Shown here: in pieces, positions 55,385 through 64,000 of the stretch
Layout: each line of letters begins with the position of its first letter
How positions within the stretch are numbered: the first letter of the stretch is position 1
From: Poecilobothrus nobilitatus
Taxonomy: Eukaryota > Arthropoda > Insecta > Diptera > Dolichopodidae
NCBI GenBank assembly: GCA_947095535.1
Contig: OX352773.1
Location: 129,534,830 to 129,598,829, forward strand
DNA: 64,000 nt
Reading direction: 5' to 3'
The notes under the pieces: model-generated
The model's input: only the letters and a program-made list of their open reading frames with translations
Told to the model about the DNA's origin: nothing
Databases searched by the model: none
Translations under genes and position numbers: made by a program

Positions 55385-56045
55385 CAAAGTGCAATACTTG
55401 ACCAAAATTTTCAATTGGTCAAATCGTTTAAGCACAACAACAAAAATATGAGAAACTTCATGGCCTGAAGCCAGAAAGATTTTGTGATAAAGACCTACAT
55501 TTTTGTAAATTTTCAACTCAATTGACCAAACCATTTCAGCGCGACATCAAAGAAATTAAAAAACTTCATTGGGCCCTGGTGCCGAAACGAATTAACGGAT
55601 CGTACACAAATCAACTGATATATGTTCTAGGTTGAAGAGCTACACTTTTGTAAATTTTTAACTCAATTGATAAAACCGTTTAAGCGCGACAACAAAGAAA
55701 TTAAAAAATTTCTTTGAGCGCTGGTGCCGGAACGGATTAATGGATCGTAACCAAATCAACCCAGTGAGCTCCTGTGGTAAAGAGCTACACTTTTGTAAAT
55801 TTTCAACTGAATTGCTAAAACCGTTTAAGCACGACAACAAAGAAATTAAAAAACTTGATTGCGCTCTGGTGCCTAAACGGGTAAATGGATCGCAACCAAA
55901 TTAACTCAGTGAGCTTCTGTGGTAAAGAGCTACACTTTGATAAATTGTCAACCCAATTGGTCAAACCGTTTAAGCTCGACAACAAAGTAAATTACAAAAC
56001 TTCACTCACCCCTGATGTCGAGACGGTTAATGGATCGTTGCGGTT
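55385..56045. repeat. Satellite, 145-bp period, about 4.5 copies
   Basis: The phrase TACACTTTTGTAAATTTTCAACT recurs at 55496, 55641, 55786 and 55931, always exactly 145 bp apart, with the block CGACAACAAAGAAATTAAAAA and GGTGCCGAAACGG-like words in each unit. Units are diverged by many substitutions but few indels. Confidence 0.9.
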
Positions 56046-56883
56046 AATAAATCGATGGTTGTGAATCCGATCTCGATAAAGCGCTAATCAATAATTTTCT
56101 AAAAGGTTCTTTTTTTGGAAATTTAAAACATGAAACGTAGTTTTTTTTTTTAAATATTTAAATTGGATCTACATCCACGAAGTGAACATTTTCGAACCAT
56201 TTATGTATATAAAAATTAAAAATTATATTATTTCAAAATTTGATAATGCGTATTATAAATTGTAACTAATATTAAATAATAAAAAAGAGTAATATAAAGT
56301 TAATAGTAAATAAAATAGTAAATAAAAATTAAGTGTTAACTAATAATAATTATAATAATAAATATTTTAAAATTTAAATTGGTATATAATATTTACCTTG
56401 AAATATTGAAATGGTAGAAGACTTGCTTTTTTTCAATGAATATATTAAAAATAACAAAAATATCTTATTAATTTTATTAATTTTTTTTTTTTTAAATTGT
56501 CAAGACATTACTGAATAATACGAATTGAAATTTAATTATTTTACAGCAAAAAAGAAAAAAATTCCAACTTTTATTTTGATATGTAATTTGTATTTCTTTA
56601 ATGAATCTGAAAACTCGGTATTAATTTAAAATTTCTTACTTCATTCGCTCGATATTTTTTAATAAATTTTAGGTTATGTTAAAAAGTTTACAAACAAAAC
56701 ATCCAATTCCACTCTTATTTTTTGAAAAAAAATTCTGTTATTTTTCTTTTACAAATGTCAAAAAACACAGGGAAAAAATAACTAGAATGGCCCAAAAATA
56801 AAATATTTAGTTAAAATGACGAGTTGAGAGCTAAATTTTTGATATGTTGTCTTGTAATATGTAATAATGATGATCTTGATGAA
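56046..56883. other. AT-rich spacer between the two satellites
   Basis: Simple AT-rich DNA with TAATAATAATAATTATAATAATAAA runs around 56345; no ORF or known repeat. Confidence 0.55.
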
Positions 56884-59120
56884 ACTTATATAGAAGGTTA
56901 CTAATTACGAAGGCTAAGTTCGAATCTGGACAAAATCGGTCCATGGGTTCGGATTCTGGAAGTTTCCGAATGATTCCGGAGCAAACGAGATTATCTCTAA
57001 AACCAACAAAGATAGAACCTTTAAGTTTTGTACAATGATGTTCCTTCCCGTTCGATCTATGTCTCTGAAATTTAAGAGGATTTGGTCCATGGGTTTGGAT
57101 TTTGGAAGCTTCCGAACGAGCACCAGAGCCAATGAGATTATCTCCAAAACCAATAAAGATATAACCTTCAAATTTGACAGAGTGGTGTTCTTTCATGTTT
57201 TATTTAAGTCTTTAAAATTTGAGAGGATTTGGTCCATGGGTTCGGATTTTGGAATCTTCCGAACGAGCCCTAGAGCAAACGAGATTATCTTCAAAACCAA
57301 TTAAGATATAACCTTTAAATTTGGCAGAGTGGTGTTCTTTCATGTTTTATGTAAGTCTCTGAAATTTGAGAGGATTTGGTTCATGGGTTCGGATCTTGGA
57401 AGCTTCCGAACGAGCCCCAGAGCAAACGAATATATCTCCACAACCAACAAAGATAGAACCTTTATTTTTAGTACAAGAGTGTGCTGTTATGTTTCCTTTT
57501 CTATAAAATTGGAAACTGACATTTGAAAGAATTTGAACCATGGATTTGTAGTATATTGGAAGCTTCCGAACGAGCCCCATAGCTAACGACATTATCTCCA
57601 AAACCAACAAAGATAGAACCTTTAAATTTTTTACAATGATGTTCCTTCCCGTTTGATTTATGTCTCTGAAATTTAAGAGGATATGGTCCATGGGTTTGGA
57701 TTTTGGAAGCTTCCGAAAGAGCCCCAGAGCAAATGAGATTATCTCCAAAAACAATAAAGATATAACCTTTAAATTTGGCAGAATGGTGTTCTTTCATGTT
57801 TGATTTAGGTCTCTGAAATTTGAGAGGATTTGGTCGATGGGTTCGGATTTTGGACGCTCCCGAACGAGCCCCAGAACAAACGATATTATCTCAAAAATCA
57901 ACAAAGATAGAACATTTAAATTTTGTGCAATGATGTTCCTTCCCGTTCGATTTATGTCTCTGAAATTTAAGAGGATTTGGTCCATGGGTTTGGATTTTTG
58001 AAGCTTCCGAACGAGCACCAGAACAAATGAGATTATCTCCAGAACCAATTAAGATATAACCTTTAAATTTGTCAGAGTGGTGTTCTTTCACGTTTTATTT
58101 AAGTCTCTGAAATTTGAGAGGATTTGGTTCATGGGTTCTTATCTTGGAGGCTTCCGAACGAGCGCCAGAGCAAACGAGTTCCACAACCAACAAAGATAGA
58201 ACCTTTATTTTTAGTACAAGAGTGTGCTGTTAAGTTTCCTTTTCTATAAAATTGGAAACTGACATTTGAAAGAATTTGAACCAATGGATACGTATTTTGG
58301 AGGCTTCCGAACGAGCCCCAGAGCAAACGAGTTCCACAACCAACAAAGATAGAACCTTTATTTTTAGTACAAGAGTGTGCTGTTATGTTTCTTTTTCTAT
58401 AAAATTGGAAACTGACATTTGAAAGAATTTGAACCATGGATTTGTATATTGGAAGCTTCCAAACGAGCCCCATAGCAAACGACATTATCTCCAAAACCAA
58501 CAAAGATAGAACCTTTAAATTTTTTACAATGATGTTCCTTCCCGTTTGATTTATGTCTCTGAAATTTAAGAGGATATGGTCCATGGGTTTAGATTTTGGA
58601 AGCTTCCGAACGAGCCCCAGAGCAAATGAGATTAGCTCCAAAAACAACAAAGATATAACCTTTAAATTTGGCAGAATGGTGTTCTTTCATGTTTGATTTA
58701 GGTCTCTGAAATTTGAGAGGATTTGGTCCTTGAGTTCGGATTTTGAAAGCTACCGAACGAGCCTCAGAGCAAATGATATTATCTCTAAAAGCAACACAGA
58801 TATAACCTTTAAATTAGGCAGAATGGTGTTCCTTCATGTTTGATTTATGTTTATGAAATTTGTGAAGATTTGGTCCATGGGTTCAAATTTTGGAAGCTTC
58901 CGGACGAGCCCCAGAGCAACGAGCATATCTCCAAAACCAACAAAAGTAGAACCTTTAAATTTAGTACAATGGTGTATGTTTTTTTATGTTCCTGAGATGG
59001 ATTCGATGAATTGGAGTGGCAATTCGGGTACCTGACACACACCTCCCAAGGACTAACAATCTTCGAAATTAATAAAGATAGAAACTTAAAATTTTTTACA
59101 AAGGTGTCAAGCATATCCCA
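56884..59120. repeat. Satellite, 147-bp period, about 15 copies, higher-order
   Basis: The phrase TTTGGTCCATGGGTT recurs at about 56931, 57081, 57228, 57375, 57532, 57682, 57829, 57976, 58123, 58275, 58428, 58575, 58722 and 58869: mostly 147-bp steps, with longer 150-157-bp steps around a variant type. Three monomer types can be told apart by their second half (GATGTTCCTTCCCGTT; GGTGTTCTTTCATGTT; GTGTGCTGTTATGTTTCC), arranged A B B C A B A B C C A B B. Because 147 = 49 codons, several frames stay open on both strands (the longest, 173 codons, at 58129-58650 on the - strand). I regard these as by-products. Confidence 0.92.
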
Positions 59121-59425
59121 AGAGGATGCTCCTTTTACGTTCCTGAAATTCGAGTTGAATAAGACAGAAAAGGGAAGAACTTCAAGCAGCTGCTAAAAAA
59201 ACTTATGGATTTTTAATTTAATTCGAATTATTCAGGTGTAGGGTATTAATAAGTCGGTTGCATCGACTTACTGTTACATTTACTTGTTTTAATATAAAGT
59301 TCGCATATTTTGAGAAATATTTCCTAAAGAAATCTCGTGTATTTCGTAGAATATTGAATTCGATAAACAGTTCAGGTTTACCTTCTACTGCCCTAGATTA
59401 AAAAATGATAATGCATAATAATACT

Positions 59426-60065
59426 CTTAAGCCTTCCTCAGACCGGTGGGCTTTTTTTTGCGGCAGCGGCGCGGAATCCGTATATCCCACACTGAAAATT
59501 TAAAAATTCGCATAGACATCAAACAGAAAATAAAAAATAAATAATTGTATTGTCAATAAATTTAAAAAAAGAATTTGTTTATATCGAGTGACCTGTGTTT
59601 TTGTTTACAAAGAAAAAGTAATAATTTTTCTATTTGAAAAAAATATTTGATTTATAATAAAATTTAAAAATATTTGATTTAGAAAATTTTCTAAAACCAT
59701 ATTTCATGCCGTATTTCATCTTTTTTTCTTATATTTTTGAAATCTTTTTATTATAGATCGTATAATATGGGATATTGTTTAACTAACTCGATTAATTTTT
59801 CAACTTTGTTCTCCATTTTCTCCTTTCGTTTATTTTTAAAAATAAAAATGTTTGACTTTTGCGAAAACCGCATGGAAAACGCTTTCAATCGCGTTTCTTT
59901 TGTGGAAAAAATTAGTATGTATATATGCCGGAAAAGAACGCTGTAAAAACGCGCCGAAATAATTGTTGGTAGGGTATATTAATAAGCCGCCATTTAATAA
60001 TATTTTGCGAAAAAAAAAGACCGCTGCCGAAAAAAAAACGCGCCGGTCTGAGGAATGCTCTAAGA
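59426..60065. mobile_element. MITE-like element with about 45-bp inverted ends
   Basis: CTTCCTCAGACCGG at the left, followed by a T-run and GCGGCAGCGG, is mirrored at the right by CCGCTGCCG, an A-run, and CCGGTCTGAGGAATG. The ends are imperfect over about 45 bp. It is 640 bp long and non-coding. The superfamily is unknown; flanks CTTA/TAAG do not give a decisive target duplication. Confidence 0.75.
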
Positions 60066-60334
60066 AACAAAGAGATAAAACAGGCTATATATAATATCAA
60101 TCGGTTAGTATTAATTCATTTTACTGTTAACTTTTTAAACGCACAAGTAATAACCGAATTCCATTCAGGAACATTACATTATATTACTAGAATTTCATTA
60201 GCTAATGAATGACCCATTATTTACGTTTTCATAAATTTGTGCAATTAAACATGAAGTAGTAATATATATATACAATTAATATACATTTATCGTGCATTTG
60301 CATAGGGGATTAATAATCTACATTAATTATATTT
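60066..60334. other. AT-rich spacer
   Basis: Nothing recognised; it contains TATATATA-type runs near 60265. Confidence 0.5.
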
Positions 60335-60985
60335 GCATACAATATCTATTATATAAAAGCCGTAAACGTTTGCAACAATTACATTTTTCATAGCAAAAAC
60401 TAATACTGCACATAACAGAAAAACAGAATAAAAAAAAATGAATATTTATAGGTTGGGTACATAATCCTGAAAATCAAAATCCCAAATTTAAAATCTTGAA
60501 AACAAAATCCCGAAATTACAAAATCCCGAGGTATCAAAATCTCGAAATTCCGAAAATCAAAACCTCGAAATTCCTAAATCTCGCACAAACATACATATAT
60601 AGATATAAATATCCCGGAGAAAAGGAATATTCTGATTTTGAATTCAACTATTAATACTTACAGTATGCCCACACACATATACCAATTTCATTAAAAAAAA
60701 TTAAATTTTCATATCAAAAATAATTAATTTTGAAAACCCCCGCATACAAGTATTCAATTTTTACATTTCATTTAAAAAATAGTGAATTTGATACGAATTT
60801 AGACATTTTTATGAAAAAAATTTTATTTTTGAAGGATGGGGAACTGTCACCCCCCAAACGCCCACTACCAAATTTTCTTTAGTACTATCTACGTTTTTAC
60901 GTTTACTTAAATTTATTCTTATTGTAAATAGTTAAGTATTCTTATTGATGAAGGGAACATTATTCTCAAAAAACATTTTTAAGAT
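60335..60985 (+). repeat. Dispersed repeat R2, copy 1
   Basis: It starts near ATTATATAAAAGCCGTAAACG and ends near AACATTTTTAAGATAA. It has a stretch of short degenerate repeats AAAATCCCGAAATT (60470-60600) and a GGGGAACTGTCACCCCCCAAACGCCC block (60838). A second copy lies at 62535-64000, split by a DINE-like element. No coding region. Confidence 0.75.
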
Positions 60986-61084
60986 AAATAAAAACTATAT
61001 TAGAACACAGAAAGATATTTCTAGATTATTAAGATACCAGATTTTATTAACCTATATTATTTCTAGATTACCAAACTGGTGTAC

Positions 61085-61325
61085 GCTACTGGTGTACCAA
61101 ACTGATACGTATTTTCGGTTTTTGTAGGACTGTAGCTCCGTAACGGGTGGGGCCATAGAAAAAAGTTTTTCCACAAAATTATTTTTTTTTTTTTGGCGAA
61201 GTCTATCCGTAGTTAAAATTTCATTACTTTATTTTTTACTTATTTTTCGGTGTAGAAGTTTTGTAAACCCCCAGACGGACGGACGGACAGAGTGAAACTA
61301 ATAAGAATATAAGAAACTAAAAATA
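61085..61325 (+). repeat. DINE-like fragment with GGAC microsatellite
   Basis: GTAGCTCCGTAACGGGTGGG matches the interior of 45274-46831 (46425) and GACGGACGGACGGACAGAG follows at 61273. The element ends are missing. Confidence 0.7.
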
Positions 61326-61939
61326 TCGTTGTTAAAAATGTTTAAATATAAAGTATGTATATATATGTATGTATAGCTAAAACAATTTATTCTTTAAAAG
61401 TTATGTTTTTATATTTCAAGAAGAATTGATGAGAGTATTTTGGAAAATAAGAAAAAGCTAAAAATGGACTAAGAAAAATACCGTTATTTACATTTTTTTT
61501 TTGTAATCAAACATGAAGTAAAAATTGATCTTAGCTATTTTTTTATTATGCAACCTTAAACGGGTTCCTAGATCGTAAGAAAACTATATTGTTATGTTCG
61601 GAAAATCATTATGAGATCTTTCTTTTTATGTCGTAAAAGGTTACGGATCTGCTTTATTTTAACAAATAGTTGCATATAAGGTTAAATTACAGCTTAAATT
61701 TTTAAAGTTTTAGGGCTCCTAGAGAAAAATTTATCAAAAGAGCTAATGTGTGTATGTGTGCCAAATTATAAAGAAATCGGGCATAAGTGTTAGAAAGAAG
61801 TTTGTTTTTAATATCATTTATAATATGCCTGGTCCAGTTCTACGAGCATATTAATATGATTAATTCATAGTACAGTCTTCATTACTTCATCGGTAGTTTT
61901 ATTAGTATTTTACAAATATTATTTTTAATTATTTTGCAG

Positions 61940-62146
61940 CTATTGATTCAAGTCTCGTATTGGGCACAAATCTTGGAAAAACAAAAATTACTGGAAAATG
62001 TGTTGGTATCAATTCAGCAAGCGGTAAACAAATAATATTTTCGGAGGATACTGTTGAAATATTTGTAGTTCTCCTAGAAAAGATACAAATTCGCACACCA
62101 CTTTTAAAAATTAAATCTGGTGCAGTTATGCCTGCCTTTGTATGGG
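61940..62146 (+). CDS. gp210-like nuclear pore protein, internal exon
   Basis: 207-bp exon bounded by TTTTGCAG (61939) and a strong donor G|GTAAGT (62147). It starts and ends in phase 1 and encodes 69 residues including DSSLVLGTNLGKTKITGKCV, FSEDTVEIFVVLLEKIQ and IRTPLLKIKSGAVMPAFVWG. The GTNLGxTxxTGKCVG and IRTP..KIKSGAVMPA blocks are what I know from the large lumenal domain of the nuclear pore membrane glycoprotein 210 (gp210/NUP210), an integral nuclear envelope protein with Ig-like domains. It joins directly to the next exon. There are no defects. Identification is from memory of the family, so moderate. Confidence 0.75.
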
Positions 62147-62219
62147 GTAAGTTCTATTTTGTTAACAAAAAACAAGGTGATGAAATCAATTGTATTTTTT
62201 ATTTATTCATTTACTTAAG
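62147..62219 (+). other. Short intron of the gp210-like gene
   Basis: 73 bp with canonical GT-AG ends; a branch-like TTTACTTAAG lies at its end. The size is typical of short fly introns. Confidence 0.75.
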
Positions 62220-62330
62220 GAGTTCCGGAATTATCTCCAATGATTTTGGGAACCCTTCATAATATGAGAATTATTTGGTCAACTAATCAACCAGATGTAA
62301 TTGACATATATAACATATTTGCAGAAACAG
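62220..62330 (+). CDS. gp210-like nuclear pore protein, next exon
   Basis: 111-bp exon after a 73-bp intron (acceptor TTAAG|G, donor CAG|GTAATT), phase 1 to phase 1, so reading continues from the previous exon: VPELSPMILGTLHNMRI, then IWSTNQPDVIDIYNIFAETG. The pattern LSPMILG...WS..QPDV.EI...F.E.G is the continuation expected in gp210. Further exons must lie beyond 64000; the remainder of the window is repeats. Confidence 0.75.
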
Positions 62331-62534
62331 GTAATTCTTTTTTTTCGATAATTTTTAAGCTACTGCAATTAATTTTTTTAATTTGAAATTTAATTTTTCT
62401 TTCAATGGTTGTTTTCTAATGTTTGCAGTAGTACCGATTTTTGTTTTAATATAGATATTTCAAATTTTACAATATCAATTTTCTACAACATTTTTAAGTT
62501 GAGTATATATTATTATATGAGAAAAAATTACTTC

Positions 62535-62890
62535 ATATCTTCTATTATATAAAATCCGTAAACGTTTGCCACAATAACATTTTTCATAGTAAAAAGTAAT
62601 ATTGCACATTACAGAAAAAAAAATAAAAAAAATTTAAAACTTATAGGGTTGGGTACGTAATCCCAAAAATCAAAATCCCAAATTTAAAATACTGAGAACA
62701 AAATCCCGAAATTTCAAAATCTTGCATAGACGTACATTATAGACATACGTATATTTATATAAATATTTCGGAAAAGGGGAGTACTATGATTTTGAATCCA
62801 ACTATTAATACTTACTGTATGCCCACACATATTTATACCAATTTGATTAAAAAAAAAAATATAAATTTTCATATTTCCATATGAAAAACT
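62535..62890 (+). repeat. Dispersed repeat R2, copy 2, first part
   Basis: It matches 60335-60720 (AAACGTTTGCCACAATAACATTTTTCAT, cut: AAACGTTTGCC and ACATTTTTCAT; GGGTTGGGTACGTAATCCC; AAAATCCCGAAATT repeats at 62660-62725). It is interrupted at about 62890 by a DINE-like element. Confidence 0.72.
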
Positions 62891-63742
62891 AGGAGAATGC
62901 AATAGAGTAGACTGTGTCAACTCTGGGATACCCGTATGAACATAATATATCCTGTTTCTATAAAACTTGACAATCTTTTAAAAACTTTCAGATGTTTTAG
63001 TACCGACGTTAACTACAGCGATATATTTTTGTAAATTGTGAAGTTGTATAACAGCTACCCGAATCTATTGCACAAGCATAACCAAATTTTACAGAAGTTG
63101 TTGCCATAAAACTTGATCATCATTTATAAGATTTTAGACGTCTAGCTTCATTAAGTTCCAAGAGGGGCACAAAGCCTGAACTGGCTGCTTTAGACCAATC
63201 AAATTTTACAAAATCTTTTGGCATGTAACTCGACATGTCTTCACTAAATTTCAGATACCTAGCTTCAATAGACACTGAGTTATTTTCATTTAAAAAGAGA
63301 TCAACTACCCGAATAAAACTACCGAACTGGCAACTACCCGAATCTGTCGTACCATCACAACCAAATTTTTCAGAAGTTGTTGCCATTAAACTTGATCATC
63401 ATTTGCAAAATTGCTGATACCTAGCTTGAATAGATACTGAGTTATTTCCATCTAAAGAAAGAAGTTGTATGGCAACTACTCGAACCCGCCGTTCAAAAAT
63501 GCTGGATTTAAATAGCAAAACGAACCATTTTGCAAAAGTGACGTAAAAAAGATTTCAGCCTCCTAGCTCCTTTATTTTTTGAGTTATCGTGCAGACGGAC
63601 GGACGTACATGGCTTAATCGACTCAAAACTCGATTCTGAATAGATCCATACCTTTGACACTAAATCTAACCCGACTCCTTTAAGGAGTCATAAACGTAAT
63701 GGCAAATTTATTATACCCTTTAACATAGTTCATTCGGGTATA
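62891..63742 (+). repeat. DINE-1/mini-me-like element nested in R2
   Basis: About 850 bp. The start has GACTGTGTCAACTCTGGG then ATACCCGTATGAAC, as at 45290. The interior has three to four imperfect repeats around AACCAAATTTTACAGAAGTTG (63075, 63180, 63350). A GACGGACGGACG microsatellite lies at 63595 and a terminal hairpin at 63710-63742 (TATACCC...GGGTATA). It is the same subfamily as 28631-29310, in the other orientation. Confidence 0.8.
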
Positions 63743-64000
63743 ATTATTTTTGAAGACCTCTCATACTGTTCAATTTTGACATTTCACTTAACAAATAAGA
63801 AACGAATTAACGAATTTAGACATTTTTATGAAAAAAATATATTGTTGAAAACGAGGGGCTGTCGTGCCCAAACCCCCGCTCCAGAATTCTTCTTTAGTTT
63901 TCTTAGTGTTGTTTTTTGAATTTGTTCTTATTCTTATTGTAAAAAGTTAAGTATTCTTACTAATAAAGGCAACATAATTCTGAAAAAAGATTTTTAAGAT
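63743..64000 (+). repeat. Dispersed repeat R2, copy 2, second part
   Basis: It resumes the match to 60735-60985: AATTTAGACATTTTTATG, GGGGCTGTCGTGCCCAAACC, TAAGTATTCTTACTAAT. It runs to the window end. Confidence 0.72.

Noticed and set aside
55658..55840. 60-codon ORF in the 145-bp satellite
   Set aside because: By-product of tandem repetition.
59737..60100. Short ORFs within the MITE
   Set aside because: Non-coding element interior; no similarity to proteins.
63120..63386. 88-codon - strand ORF
   Set aside because: Lies in the DINE-like repeat, whose other copy (28631-29310) does not keep the frame.
1..64000. CRISPR arrays, operons, tRNA or rRNA genes
   Set aside because: None seen; the tRNA-Ser sequence at 10376-10393 is only the 18-base primer match.

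Overview
This is AT-rich nuclear DNA from an insect, most likely a fly. The evidence is two env-bearing errantivirus-type Ty3/gypsy elements primed by tRNA-Ser, rosa-type (DD41D) mariner copies, GTCY-microsatellite repeats of the mini-me/DINE-1 kind, and two spliced exons resembling the nuclear pore membrane protein gp210. There is no operon, no bacterial gene organisation and no RNA gene that I can support. The window looks like a repeat-packed intron or intergenic interval; the only confident host coding sequence is near its right end (61940-62330, + strand).

Layout. 1-2268: decayed LINE (+). 2269-10940: an old Ty3-type gag fragment (-) split by an intact-looking 8,188-bp errantivirus (2571-10758, -) with apparently identical 366-bp LTRs, 4-bp target duplication, tRNA-Ser primer site, polypurine tract, open gag, pol and env frames, a -1 frameshift site and env splice signals. 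11555-13255: a second LINE fragment (-), broken by a DINE/mini-me-like repeat (13256-14480). 14481-16287: featureless AT-rich DNA. 16288-21219: a second, decayed errantivirus (+) that has lost most of protease and all of RT. 21355-21403: a perfect palindrome. 21841-25119: a hAT-type (ZMYM1/DUF4371-like) transposase fossil (-) interrupted by about 1.7 kb. 25936-27118: a rosa-like mariner. 28631-29310: another DINE-like repeat.

29961-55087 is a head-to-tail triplication of a unit of about 7.1 kb (A, B, C). Each unit holds a dead LINE (-) followed by unique DNA with two exon-like segments (+). The units were marked afterwards by separate insertions: a mariner in B and two DINE-like repeats in C. 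55385-56045 is a 145-bp satellite and 56884-59120 a 147-bp satellite with higher-order structure. 59426-60065 is a MITE-like inverted-repeat element. The right end has two gp210-like exons, a dispersed repeat (R2) present twice, and a DINE-like element nested in the second R2 copy.

The most interesting objects are the young, apparently intact env-bearing retroelement, the triplicated LINE-plus-exon segment with datable insertions, and the two neighbouring satellites of nucleosome-like period. Boundaries of decayed repeats are approximate, and family names come from recognising motifs by eye, not from database searches.
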